In this document: positions 33,671 through 42,248 of the stretch, in pieces
Position numbering within the stretch: the first letter of the stretch is position 1
Layout: every line of letters begins with the position of its first letter
Assembly (NCBI GenBank): GCA_029261165.1
Contig: JAJDBV010000042.1
Location: 47,534 to 111,533, forward strand
Reading direction: 5' to 3'
Origin: Nitrospirota bacterium
GTDB lineage: Bacteria > Nitrospirota > Nitrospiria > SBBL01 > JAADHI01
DNA length: 64,000 nt
The notes under the pieces: generated by a model
Seen by the model: the letters and a program-made list of their open reading frames with translations, nothing else
Told to the model about the DNA's origin: nothing
Databases searched by the model: none
Position numbers and translations under genes: made by a program

Positions 33671-36600
33671 ATGGCCGGCGGAAGATATAAGGATCTGCTG
33701 AAATCCCTCGGCTTCCAGTCCTTCCTCTGGACGCAATTTTTGGGCGCCTTTAACGATAACGTCTGCAAGATCGTGGTTTCAATGATCGCGGTAAACATGG
33801 CGGCCGCCTCCGGGGGAGGAAGCGGGGCGCTCTCTCTGGTCGGTGCCGTCTTCATCCTCCCCTTCCTTTTCTTCTCCGGTTACGCAGGCCACTTGGCCGA
33901 TGTCTACAGTAAACGGTCGGTCTTGATCGTGACCAAGTGCTTTGAAATCATTTGGATGGGGTTGTCCTTCCTTGCCTTCCTTTCCGGCCGGATCGATCTG
34001 ATGCTCGGCGTCTTGTTTCTGATGGCCCTACAGTCCACCTTTTTTAGCCCGGCCAAATACGGCATCCTTCCTGAGATGCTCCCCGACAAAGATCTTTCCC
34101 GGGCCAATGGGCTTTTGGAAATGAGTACCTTTCTGGCCATTATTCTCGGCACCTCCATCGGGAGCCTGATGTTCGCAGCCTGGAAGGACCGTCTGGGGTT
34201 GATCAGTCTTTTCCTGATTGCGATCGCCGTCTCCGGCACATTGATCAGCCTGGGTATCTCAAGGGTTCCCGCTTCAGGTGTCCACAAACCTTTCCCACTG
34301 AATCCATGGGGAGAGATCAGTAAAGGCATCAAGCGACTTTACGGCGAGAAGGTCCTCTGGCATACCGTGATCGGCATCTCCTACTTCTGGTTCCTGGGGG
34401 CGCTTCTCCAGATGGTGATCATGCTCTTTGGAAAAGAAGTCCTGGCCCTGGATGATCTCCAGATTGGAATCCTGGTGACCTTCCTTGCCGTGGGCATTGG
34501 TCTCGGAAGCCTTGTGGCGGGGCGCCTCTCTGGGGACAAGGTGGAACTGGGACTGGTGCCCTTGGGATCAATCGGAATGGGAATCTTCTCAATCCTTCTT
34601 TCCTTTTCTCCTCCTTCCTTTCCGGGCGCGGTGACGGCACTCAGTCTCCTTGGATTCTCGGCCGGGTTCTTCATCGTGCCACTGAACGCGCTCATTCAAC
34701 AAAAAAGCGGCCGCGGGGAGAAGGGCCGAGTCATTGCCACCTCCAACTTTATCGACACTATCGGGATCCTCCTGGCATCGGGAGTGCTTTGGACCTTTCG
34801 GGATCTGCTCCAGATCGAAACAGATCGCATCATCCTGATCTTCGGACTTTTTACCTTCCTGGTCACGGTCTATATCCTGACGATCCTGCCGGACTTTCTG
34901 ATCCGATTTAGCCTTTGGCTCCTGACCCACACAATCTATCGGATCCGCATCCAGGGCCAGGAACATGTGCCCTTCCGGGGTCCGGCTTTGCTCGTTTGTA
35001 ACCACGTCTCTTTTGTCGATGGCCTCTTGATTGGTGCCTGCATACAACGCTTTATCCGGTTCCTGGTCTTTAGCGGGTTCTTTGACATAAAAGGACTGGG
35101 GTGGTTTCTTAAAAAAATGAAGGCCATACCGATCTCGGCGGGCAACCGGAAAGGGACCGTTCAATCGATCGAACGGGCACGCGAGTCGCTCAAGCAGGGA
35201 CATGTGGTTTGTATCTTTGCCGAAGGGGCGATCAGCCGAACGGGGAACATGCTTTCTTTCAAGCGGGGATTCGAACGGATGGGGAAAGAACTCGATGTGC
35301 CGATCATTCCAGTCCATCTGGATGGTCTTTGGGGAAGCATTTTCAGTTTTGAAAAAGGTCGGTTTTTTCTTAAATGGCCGCGCAGAATCCCTTATCCGGT
35401 AACGATCTCTTTTGGAAAGCCTCTTCCGTCAACGGCCACAGCCCAAACAGTGCGGCAAGCCGTGATGGAACTTGGGAGCGAGGCCGTCCAATTTAGAAGA
35501 ACAAAAGACGACCTCCTGCACCTCAAATTTATCAGGTCAGCAAAGTCGGCGTGGAAACGGCCCTGCATGGCCGACTCAAGCGGAAAACGCTTGACCTATG
35601 GGAAAGCCTTGATTGGGGCATTTCTTTTATCGCGAAGGATTCGTCAGAAATGCGGGAAAGAAGAGATGGTCGGGCTCATGCTTCCCGCCTCGGTTGGCGG
35701 TGCGCTTGCAAATATAGCCACCCTCCTGGCCGGGAAGGTTCCTGTGAATCTGAACTTTACTTCGGGGCATGAGGCCATCGATTCTGCCATTCAGCAATGC
35801 GGGATTAAGACGGTCCTGACTTCGAAAATGTTTATCTCGAAGGCAAAGCTTGAACATCGTGACGAGATGGTTTTCCTGGAAGATTTTTCTAAAACGATGA
35901 AGCCCATCGAAAAAATCGGCCATGCAATCCTTTTGTTTCTTCTGCCGGCACGGTTCATTCAAAAATTGTATTGTCCGGAGGAGGCCGATCCGAACCGTCT
36001 TGCAACGGTGATTTTTTCGAGTGGCAGCACTGGCGTACCGAAAGGTGTGATGTTGTCTCACCACAATGTTCTTTCAAACGTGGAGTCGCTCGCGCAACTC
36101 TTTTGGGTAACCCGCAAAGATACGATGATGGGGGTCCTTCCCTTTTTTCATTCTTTCGGTTTTACCGGAACCCTCTGGTTTCCACTGATTTCTGGGTTTG
36201 GGGCCGCTTATCATCCGAATCCGATGGAGGCTAAGAAGGTTGGAGAGATGGTCTTGAAACACAAGGCAACAATCCTGATCAGTACCCCAACCTTTTATAA
36301 GGCTTATATCCGACGCTGCTCGAAAGAAGAATTCGGCTCGCTGCGCTATGCGATGGTCGGTGCGGAAAAATTAAGAAAGGAGGTTGCCCTCGCCTTCAGA
36401 GAAAAATATGATCTTGGCCTGCTGGAAGGATATGGCTGCACGGAACTCGCCCCAGTGGTTTGTGTGAATGTCGACGATGTGAAGCATGGACCTGAATTTC
36501 AAAAAGGATCGATTTCTGAGACGGTCGGCCATCCGGTTCCGGGAATCGCCGTGAAGGTGGTTGACCCTGATACCGGCGTCACCCAACCGATCGGCCAGGA

Positions 36601-37072
36601 GGGTTTACTCCTTGTAAAGGGGCCGAACCTGATGCTTGGCTATCTCAATCAACCTAAAAAAACGGCAGAGGTGATTCAGGAACACTGGTACAACACCGGT
36701 GATATCGCTTCTGTTGATGGGGATGGGTTTGTCCGGATCACGGACCGGCTCTCCAGATTTAGTAAAATCGGCGGCGAGATGGTCCCTCACATCAAGATAG
36801 AGGAAGTCATCAGCGGGATCTTGGAAGGTGAAGAATGCGCGGTCACTGCTGTTCCTGATAAGCAAAAAGGGGAAAGGATCATCGTTTTTTACGTGAAACC
36901 GGAGACGACACCCGAGGCCTTGTGGGGACAATTGAAAGAACACAACCTTCCAAAACTCTGGCTGCCCAAACGGGAAAATATCTACCCGGTTGAAGCGCTT
37001 CCAGTATTAGGAACAGGAAAACGTGACCTGCGGGCGCTCAAGGCCTTGGCCCTTGAAGCAGTGGAAGGATAA
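33671..37072 (+). CDS. aas: LplT-PlsC-Aas fusion: lysophospholipid transporter/acyltransferase/acyl-ACP synthetase
   Basis: The 1133-residue protein joins three activities. Residues about 1-420 are an MFS-type transporter like LplT (QFLGAFNDNVCKIV start, twelve hydrophobic segments). About 425-620 form a PlsC acyltransferase with NHVSFVD near 444-450 (HX4D) and a FAEGAISRTG block. About 640-1133 are an AMP-forming acyl synthetase with SSGSTGVPKGVMLSH near 783. In E. coli LplT flips lysophosphatidylethanolamine inward and Aas re-acylates it; here the whole remodelling route is one polypeptide. GGAGG lies 10 bases before the ATG at 33671. Substrate is inferred from the family. Confidence 0.93.
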   Translation: MAGGRYKDLLKSLGFQSFLWTQFLGAFNDNVCKIVVSMIAVNMAAASGGGSGALSLVGAVFILPFLFFSGYAGHLADVYSKRSVLIVTKCFEIIWMGLSFLAFLSGRIDLMLGVLFLMALQSTFFSPAKYGILPEMLPDKDLSRANGLLEMSTFLAIILGTSIGSLMFAAWKDRLGLISLFLIAIAVSGTLISLGISRVPASGVHKPFPLNPWGEISKGIKRLYGEKVLWHTVIGISYFWFLGALLQMVIMLFGKEVLALDDLQIGILVTFLAVGIGLGSLVAGRLSGDKVELGLVPLGSIGMGIFSILLSFSPPSFPGAVTALSLLGFSAGFFIVPLNALIQQKSGRGEKGRVIATSNFIDTIGILLASGVLWTFRDLLQIETDRIILIFGLFTFLVTVYILTILPDFLIRFSLWLLTHTIYRIRIQGQEHVPFRGPALLVCNHVSFVDGLLIGACIQRFIRFLVFSGFFDIKGLGWFLKKMKAIPISAGNRKGTVQSIERARESLKQGHVVCIFAEGAISRTGNMLSFKRGFERMGKELDVPIIPVHLDGLWGSIFSFEKGRFFLKWPRRIPYPVTISFGKPLPSTATAQTVRQAVMELGSEAVQFRRTKDDLLHLKFIRSAKSAWKRPCMADSSGKRLTYGKALIGAFLLSRRIRQKCGKEEMVGLMLPASVGGALANIATLLAGKVPVNLNFTSGHEAIDSAIQQCGIKTVLTSKMFISKAKLEHRDEMVFLEDFSKTMKPIEKIGHAILLFLLPARFIQKLYCPEEADPNRLATVIFSSGSTGVPKGVMLSHHNVLSNVESLAQLFWVTRKDTMMGVLPFFHSFGFTGTLWFPLISGFGAAYHPNPMEAKKVGEMVLKHKATILISTPTFYKAYIRRCSKEEFGSLRYAMVGAEKLRKEVALAFREKYDLGLLEGYGCTELAPVVCVNVDDVKHGPEFQKGSISETVGHPVPGIAVKVVDPDTGVTQPIGQEGLLLVKGPNLMLGYLNQPKKTAEVIQEHWYNTGDIASVDGDGFVRITDRLSRFSKIGGEMVPHIKIEEVISGILEGEECAVTAVPDKQKGERIIVFYVKPETTPEALWGQLKEHNLPKLWLPKRENIYPVEALPVLGTGKRDLRALKALALEAVEG

Positions 37073-37098
37073 CCATGAGCCACGGCTTTTTAAGCCCC

Positions 37099-37114
37099 CC
37101 CCTCTAATGAGGGG
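37099..37114. other. Short GC-rich hairpin after aas
   Basis: CCCCTC-TAAT-GAGGGG is a perfect 6-base stem that lies 27 bases after the aas stop. No T-run follows, so it is a poor intrinsic terminator; it may still stabilise the 3' end of the transcript. Confidence 0.4.
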
Positions 37115-37115
37115 A

Positions 37116-37144
37116 TTGACCTTTGGTATGCCAAACTCGATAAT
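37116..37144 (+). promoter_or_regulatory. Promoter with spacer palindrome for the EEP-family gene
   Basis: TTGACC (37116-37121), 17 bases and GATAAT (37139-37144). The spacer opens with TTTGG-TATG-CCAAA, a palindrome placed where a repressor would block polymerase. The leader would be about 48 bases. Confidence 0.55.
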
Positions 37145-37197
37145 GACGGAACGACATTTAGAACAGAATATTTAAACCCACCCTTGGAATCGGACAA

Positions 37198-38154
37198 ATG
37201 TTGAAAACAGGTTTTGACTTCTTCTTTTGGGGAACAAAGCTTGGGGGCATTTTAGTGCTCTTACTCGGCTGTTTTTCCTATATGGGGGCATTGCCTCACT
37301 ATATTGAGTTAAGCACGCACTTCAGGCTTCAATATTTCATTTTATCTCTTCTCGTAACTCTGGTCTTTTTTCTACGCCGAGATTGGCAATGGCTGATTAT
37401 TGGACTTCTCGCGATTGGAATAAACAGCGTTGGCGTATTTTCCTGGCATCTTTTTTCTCCAGCCGTATCAGAGGCCAGCAATGCGCCCTCCCTACGGATC
37501 CTCCATTCAAATGTCCTATCTTCAAATAAACAATACTCAAAACTCATCGCCCTGGTCTCTGAGGAGAAACCCGATATCATATTCCTTCAAGAAACCAATG
37601 AAGATTGGATGGAAGCCCTGGAGCCCTTAGAAGAAACCTTTCCTTATTTCCTCTCTTCTCCTCGTTCTGATGATTTTGGTATTGCTCTTTTCAGTCGTAT
37701 TCCATTGAGCCAGGAAGAAGTCTTTCATCTGGCGGGGGGGGATGGAGCACCCAGTATCCATATTAATTTCACATTGCAGGGAAGGGAGATCTCATTACTG
37801 AGCACCCATTTGTCCTCTCCGAGGTTGAGATCAAATTTTCAGGCAAGAAATCAGCAACTTGAAGGCTTGGTCCGGTTCGCAAAGACTCTTCCCCTCCCTG
37901 CCATTATTATTGGAGATTTAAACGTCACAAAGTGGTCTCCTTATTACCGAAAATTCTTGAAAGATTCGGGTCTTTTGAGTGTTCGTGAAGGATTTGGCCT
38001 ACTTCCAACCTGGCCGGCTTTCTTGCCAAGGCTGATGATGATTCCTATAGACCATGGATTTGTCACGGAAGGATTGAAAGTGGTGGGTGTAAGGACAGGG
38101 AGAAATATTGGCTCTGATCACTTACCTTTAATCGTTGAGATCAAGCCCCTGTAA
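37198..38154 (+). CDS. Membrane-anchored endonuclease/exonuclease/phosphatase-family protein
   Basis: The 318-residue protein has three N-terminal hydrophobic segments (about 12-32, 46-62, 66-88) and then an EEP domain: LRILHSNVLS (Asn), FLQETNEDW (metal Glu), STHLSSPR, IIGDLNVTKWSP (catalytic Asp and Asn) and GSDHLPLIVEI (general-base His). All catalytic residues are visible. The substrate could be nucleic acid, a phospholipid or another phosphodiester; being membrane-tethered, action outside the cytoplasm is plausible but not shown. Confidence 0.85.
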   Translation: MLKTGFDFFFWGTKLGGILVLLLGCFSYMGALPHYIELSTHFRLQYFILSLLVTLVFFLRRDWQWLIIGLLAIGINSVGVFSWHLFSPAVSEASNAPSLRILHSNVLSSNKQYSKLIALVSEEKPDIIFLQETNEDWMEALEPLEETFPYFLSSPRSDDFGIALFSRIPLSQEEVFHLAGGDGAPSIHINFTLQGREISLLSTHLSSPRLRSNFQARNQQLEGLVRFAKTLPLPAIIIGDLNVTKWSPYYRKFLKDSGLLSVREGFGLLPTWPAFLPRLMMIPIDHGFVTEGLKVVGVRTGRNIGSDHLPLIVEIKPL

Positions 38155-38158
38155 AATA

Positions 38159-38181
38159 GGTGGGGCAAGCCTGCCCCCACC
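38159..38181. terminator. Hairpin between convergent genes
   Basis: GGTGGGGC and GCCCCCACC pair with one bulge across a 6-base loop, directly after the EEP gene and 20 bases from the end of the convergent pentapeptide gene. It lacks a long T-run, so its strength is uncertain. Confidence 0.4.
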
Positions 38182-38200
38182 CGACCTTCTTCATCTGTTA

Positions 38201-39148
38201 TTACGATCCCTCGAGTTGTTTCAGTCCAGGGGGGAGCTTCGTGTTTTTATCCATGATGACATGCTCAAGTTGGTCTTGAGTAAGGCCTATTGCCTCGCTC
38301 AAAATGGCATGGCGAAGGTCCGCTTCCCTGAGGTCGGCGCCGCTGAGATCGGCATCGCTGAGTCTCGCCCCGGTGAGGACGGCTCCAATGAGGTCCGCTT
38401 TGGCGAATTTCACCTTTCTAAAATCCGCTCCGCTCAACCTCACACCTACAAGCCTTGCTCCGCTGAGGTCCGCTCCGATGAGGTCTGCATAGAAAAGATT
38501 TACCCCGCTTAAGTCCGCCCCGCGAAGCCTGACACCCCTGAGGTCCGCATTGAATAGGTTCGTATTAAAGAGAACCGCTCCGCTGAGGTCTGCCCTGCTG
38601 AGCCTGGCTTCCTTTAGGACCGCTCTGGTGAGATCTGCATTGATGAGCTTGGCCTCTCTGAGATCGGCCTTGTTGAGCAAGGCTTCCCTGAGGAGGGCGC
38701 CGCTGAGGTCTGCATTAACGAGCGTCGCTTTATTGAGTTTGGTACCGATCATCCTTGCCCTGCTGAGATCAAGACCGCTGAGGTCTATTGCAGACAGATC
38801 GACTCCAGAAAGGTCTTCTTTGAAGGAGATGACAATACTTCTGAGGGCCTTCACCCGTTCTAAATCAATATTCTCGGCACAAAAGAAAGAACAAAAGACT
38901 GAACCCGGATCGAATAGTCTCGGCCCTTTTGGACGGGGCATTCCCAGTGCATTTGGGATGAGGCCTTGCGCCTTTTTTGAATCTTTCGCACCGAGTTGCA
39001 CATAAATTTTATCGGCCCGGTCCTCGAAGTGATCCATCCGGCTTCCATGTCTTTGTGAGGCAAGGCCAAAAAGGGCAAGGTAAATCCCGGCGCCCCAAAG
39101 AATGAATTTTACCCATGCTTTTTGTCCGGATGTTTTATTTTTTGGCAC
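38201..39148 (-). CDS. Membrane-anchored pentapeptide-repeat protein
   Basis: The 315-residue protein has one N-terminal membrane helix (FILWGAGIYLALFGLA), a linker with a Cys pair in GSVFCSFFCAENID, and about 30 pentapeptide repeats of A(D/N)LxX type from about 118 to 280, which should form a right-handed beta-helix. A conserved C-terminal cap (IGLTQDQLEHVIMDKNTKLP) closes it. The 15-base periodicity in DNA gives long antisense open frames that are not genes. A shortened, frameshifted relative lies at 13348-13858. Function unknown; a scaffold at the membrane surface is plausible. Confidence 0.88.
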   Translation of the reverse strand: MPKNKTSGQKAWVKFILWGAGIYLALFGLASQRHGSRMDHFEDRADKIYVQLGAKDSKKAQGLIPNALGMPRPKGPRLFDPGSVFCSFFCAENIDLERVKALRSIVISFKEDLSGVDLSAIDLSGLDLSRARMIGTKLNKATLVNADLSGALLREALLNKADLREAKLINADLTRAVLKEARLSRADLSGAVLFNTNLFNADLRGVRLRGADLSGVNLFYADLIGADLSGARLVGVRLSGADFRKVKFAKADLIGAVLTGARLSDADLSGADLREADLRHAILSEAIGLTQDQLEHVIMDKNTKLPPGLKQLEGS

Positions 39149-39197
39149 AAGAGCCTTTGCTCCCGGGTCCTGGAAATGAAGTACCCCTCAAAGGGAA

Positions 39198-39611
39198 CTA
39201 AACCTTTTCCAGAAGATGAATGATCCGTTCTTTCAGTTCATCGCGTATTTTTCTGAAAACAGAGAGATTTTCTTCTGGATTCCCTAAGGTTTGTGCGGGA
39301 TCTTCGGTCGGCCAGTATTCCCGGCGCATGCGGGATGGGATGGCAGGACAGCGGGCATCTGCATTGCCACAAAGCGTAATGACCCAGTCGGCCTGATTTA
39401 AAAGAGAAGGATCGATTTTTTTTGAGCGGTGGTCATTGATGTCAATGCCAAGTTCATCCATAACGGTGATGGCCAGAGGATGCAGTGCCTTCGGTTCCAG
39501 ACCGGCACTCAGCGCTGTAATATTTCCTTTGGCCATGTGGCGCATCAGCCCTTCGGCTATCTGGCTTCGGGCAGAATTCCCGGTGCAAAGAAAGAGGACT
39601 TTTTTCGGCAT
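39198..39611 (-). CDS. arsC: Arsenate reductase / low-molecular-weight phosphatase family
   Basis: The 137-residue product from ATG 39611 has the LMW-phosphatase loop CTGNSARSQ (Cys9) and the redox pair Cys81 and Cys88 in LCGNADARCP. This Cys triad matches thioredoxin-coupled arsenate reductase. The frame is open 26 codons upstream into the kinase gene, which I reject. It begins 1 base after the phoR stop region, so it is likely co-transcribed with phoB-phoR; arsenate entering through phosphate transport makes that pairing sensible. Confidence 0.9.
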   Translation of the reverse strand: MPKKVLFLCTGNSARSQIAEGLMRHMAKGNITALSAGLEPKALHPLAITVMDELGIDINDHRSKKIDPSLLNQADWVITLCGNADARCPAIPSRMRREYWPTEDPAQTLGNPEENLSVFRKIRDELKERIIHLLEKV

Positions 39612-39612
39612 A

Positions 39613-41103
39613 TCAATTCCGATTGACACCTTCGATGGATGAATGTTTTGGGAATTTAAGGATGAACTTGGAGCCTTTTCCGATCTCACTTTGGACCCTT
39701 ACCTTCCCCCCATGTGCTTCTACGACCTGTCTGACGATGGCCAGACCGAGTCCGGTGCCGCCAAGTTCACGGGATCGGGTTCGGTCCACACGGTAAAAGC
39801 GCTCGAAGATTCGGGCGTGTTCTTTCCTGGGAATGCCAATGCCATTGTCTTCTATTGTGATTCGGATATCGCTCTCTTCTTCCAGCGCGTGAATTTTGAC
39901 CTCCCCTTGTTCCGGCGTATATTTGATGGCATTGTCCAGGATATTGGTCAAAACCTGGTCCAGCTTTTCAGGATCAACCCATATCTGAAGGGTCGGGGGT
40001 ACAGTGACTGTAAGGCGCAAGTTTTTTTTCCGGACAAGGGAGGTCAACAAATTAATATTTTTTTGAACGCCGTCCAGAAGAGATACCTGCCCGGGACGGA
40101 CGGGATCAAGGCCGGATTCTATCCGGGAAAGCTGAAGGAGGTCCAGGACAATATTCTCCAGGCGGGTGCTGTTTTTTTCGATGATGTCGAGAAAGGTCTT
40201 TGCCTGTGCCTGGTCTTCTACCCTGCCCTCCGAAAGGGTCTCGATATATCCTTTGATGACCGAGATGGGAGTTCGCAACTCGTGCGAGACATTGGCCACA
40301 AAGTCTTTTTGGATCTGATCTTGTCGCTTGTTTTCGGTAATGTCGTGAAAGACCAGTGCGACAAAGCGATGGGGAGGAAACATGGCAACCGAGGCCTGGA
40401 CTTGAAAATATTGAGGCGGGGGACCTTCTAATTCAATGGTTTTCGAAAGGGAGCGGCCAGTGTGAATCACTTCTTTAATCAGTTCATTCAAGGTGTGGTG
40501 GCGGAGCCGTTCGTAATAATATCTTCCGGACAGGTCCGTGGGTGAAAAGCCAAACATCTTTTCAAAAGGGGCATTGGTCAGAACCACTTCGCCCTTTCCG
40601 TCCAGGACCATGACGCCTTCGACCATCCCGGAAAGGATTGCGATACTTTTTGCCTTGTCGCTTGATAAGGTTTCGATCTTTTCCTGTACATCGGCTGTCA
40701 TCCGGTTGAGTGCATTCGCAAGGTCCCCCATTTCATCGGTTCGGTGTATCAGAGTTGAATTGCCTGTCTCTCCTTGCAGAAATCTCTGGACAAAAAAGGT
40801 GATCTGATGAAGGGCCGCTGAACGCCGCCTCGCGAAAAAAAATCCAAGTAAGAGGGAAAGGGTTAGGGACCCGGTTGAGGAGAGGAGAAGAAATTGCGAG
40901 AATGATCCTTCCAGGTCAGATAGATCATAAAACAATAAAAAGAAACCACTCATCAGAAAGAGGAGCAGAACTGCCAGGAGCAGAAAAGGAGCAAGCGATT
41001 CCCAGTGAAATCGGGGGAAGATCGGGGCATCCTGTCGAGATTCCCTGTGCCGGGATTGCCGTGAAATATCGGCGTCGGCTGGATTTGCTTGCTCACTGTT
41101 CAT
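39613..41103 (-). CDS. phoR: PhoR-type sensor histidine kinase
   Basis: The 496-residue membrane kinase has two membrane helices (about 38-58 and 73-90) with a very short periplasmic loop, a HAMP-like linker, a PAS domain (about 150-260), the DHp box VSHELRTPIS (His274) and a full ATPase domain with DNAIKYTPEQG (N box), EDNGIGIP, and GTGLGLAIV. The short periplasmic part and PAS domain match PhoR, which senses phosphate through its transporter. It overlaps phoB by 11 bases. No pst genes are in the window, so the input signal is inferred. Confidence 0.9.
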   Translation of the reverse strand: MNSEQANPADADISRQSRHRESRQDAPIFPRFHWESLAPFLLLAVLLLFLMSGFFLLFYDLSDLEGSFSQFLLLSSTGSLTLSLLLGFFFARRRSAALHQITFFVQRFLQGETGNSTLIHRTDEMGDLANALNRMTADVQEKIETLSSDKAKSIAILSGMVEGVMVLDGKGEVVLTNAPFEKMFGFSPTDLSGRYYYERLRHHTLNELIKEVIHTGRSLSKTIELEGPPPQYFQVQASVAMFPPHRFVALVFHDITENKRQDQIQKDFVANVSHELRTPISVIKGYIETLSEGRVEDQAQAKTFLDIIEKNSTRLENIVLDLLQLSRIESGLDPVRPGQVSLLDGVQKNINLLTSLVRKKNLRLTVTVPPTLQIWVDPEKLDQVLTNILDNAIKYTPEQGEVKIHALEEESDIRITIEDNGIGIPRKEHARIFERFYRVDRTRSRELGGTGLGLAIVRQVVEAHGGKVRVQSEIGKGSKFILKFPKHSSIEGVNRN

Positions 41104-41776
41104 CGGTCAATTTATATCCAAGAGACGGGAGGGTCTCAATAGCCTTTGAAAGAAATGGGATTTTCTCACGAAGGCGTCTGATGTGAACGTCTACCGTTCG
41201 AGTGGTGCCGAAATAATCGTAGCCCCAGATCGATTTCAACAAAGAATCCCGTGTCAGGACCCGCCCTCTTTTTTCGAGAAGCACCTCCAGAAGTGAAAAT
41301 TCTTTGGCGGTCAACACGATTTTTTTCCCATCTGAATTGACCTCATGACGGGCCGTATCAAGCATGAGATGCCGATAATGATAGATGGGTTCCTCCCCCT
41401 CGGTTTTTGATCTTCTCAAGAGGGCCTTGACCCTGGCCACCAATTCCTTCGGCGAGAACGGTTTCGTGACATAATCATCCGCGCCCAGTTCCAGACCGAT
41501 CACCTTGTCGCTTTCATCGGCCCGGGCGGTCAAGAGGATCACGGGGAGGGAGGTCGTTTCGGCGCGGCTTCGTAGCTGCTTACAGACATCAAGACCATCT
41601 ACTTCCGGCATCATCACGTCGAGGATCACGAGAGAAATCTGGTGTGCGGCGATCTTCTTGAGGGCATCCGAACCATTGGAGGCGCAAACCGGCACAAACC
41701 CCTCCTGTTTCAAGTGATGCGCAACCAATCTTGTGAGATCCGGTTCGTCATCGACAATCATAATGGTTTTCGGCAT
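41093..41776 (-). CDS. phoB: PhoB-type response regulator
   Basis: The 227-residue OmpR/PhoB-family regulator has a receiver domain (acidic pair Asp9-Asp10, phospho-acceptor Asp53 in LVILDVMMPEVDG, Lys in the KPFSPKEL loop) and a C-terminal winged helix (VLTAKEFSLLEVLLEKRG, VDVHIRRLREK). The ATG at 41776 is preceded by GGAGG 9 bases away; the longer open frame covers the promoter region. Partner is the overlapping phoR. Confidence 0.93.
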   Translation of the reverse strand: MPKTIMIVDDEPDLTRLVAHHLKQEGFVPVCASNGSDALKKIAAHQISLVILDVMMPEVDGLDVCKQLRSRAETTSLPVILLTARADESDKVIGLELGADDYVTKPFSPKELVARVKALLRRSKTEGEEPIYHYRHLMLDTARHEVNSDGKKIVLTAKEFSLLEVLLEKRGRVLTRDSLLKSIWGYDYFGTTRTVDVHIRRLREKIPFLSKAIETLPSLGYKLTDEQ

Positions 41777-41939
41777 TGTCTCATCCTCCGACGACAGGAT
41801 TGTAGCATAGGTCCCACTTTTCCGACAAACTTCCCAATACCCGGAATTCGAATTTGGAGTCTTGTCCATTTGACCCGATGAATCAATCTCCTCTATAATC
41901 ACCGCCATTTATATGTTGCAGAAAACCGATGGAGGCAAG

Positions 41940-42245
41940 ATGTCTTTTGTTCGTGTGGCAGAGCTGGATGAGATCCCTGATGGCTCGGGGAAGTTAGTCG
42001 AAATTGATAACCTTGAAGTCGCGCTCTTCCGGCTGGATGGCGCAATTTACGCGATTTCCAATATCTGCCCGCATCAGGGAGGAGCCCTGGCAGAGGGTAA
42101 GGTCTGCGGCGAACAGGTGCTCTGCCCATGGCATCAATGGCGTTTTAATATCAAGGACGGCACATCTCCCCTCAGTCCGAAGTTGAAAATCAAGACCTAT
42201 CCGGTGAAGCAGGAGGGTGATCAGGTTTTGATCTCCATCTCGTAA
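41940..42245 (+). CDS. Rieske-type [2Fe-2S] ferredoxin (NirD/BphF-like)
   Basis: The 101-residue soluble protein carries both cluster motifs, CPHQGG (Cys43, His45) and CPWHQW (Cys62, His65). Its size and lack of membrane segment fit small Rieske ferredoxins such as those of dioxygenase systems or the NirD subunit. The ATG at 41940 has GGAGG 5 bases upstream. No partner reductase is adjacent; the next genes are convergent. Exact role unknown. Confidence 0.88.
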   Translation: MSFVRVAELDEIPDGSGKLVEIDNLEVALFRLDGAIYAISNICPHQGGALAEGKVCGEQVLCPWHQWRFNIKDGTSPLSPKLKIKTYPVKQEGDQVLISIS

Positions 42246-42248
42246 GTC

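Noticed and set aside
38270..38800. CRISPR-like regular repeats
   Set aside because: The 15-base period without spacers encodes pentapeptide repeats; it is not an array.
38304..39005. Long plus-strand open frames rich in APLRSAPL-type repeats
   Set aside because: They are the antisense shadow of the pentapeptide repeats, whose 15-base period avoids stops.
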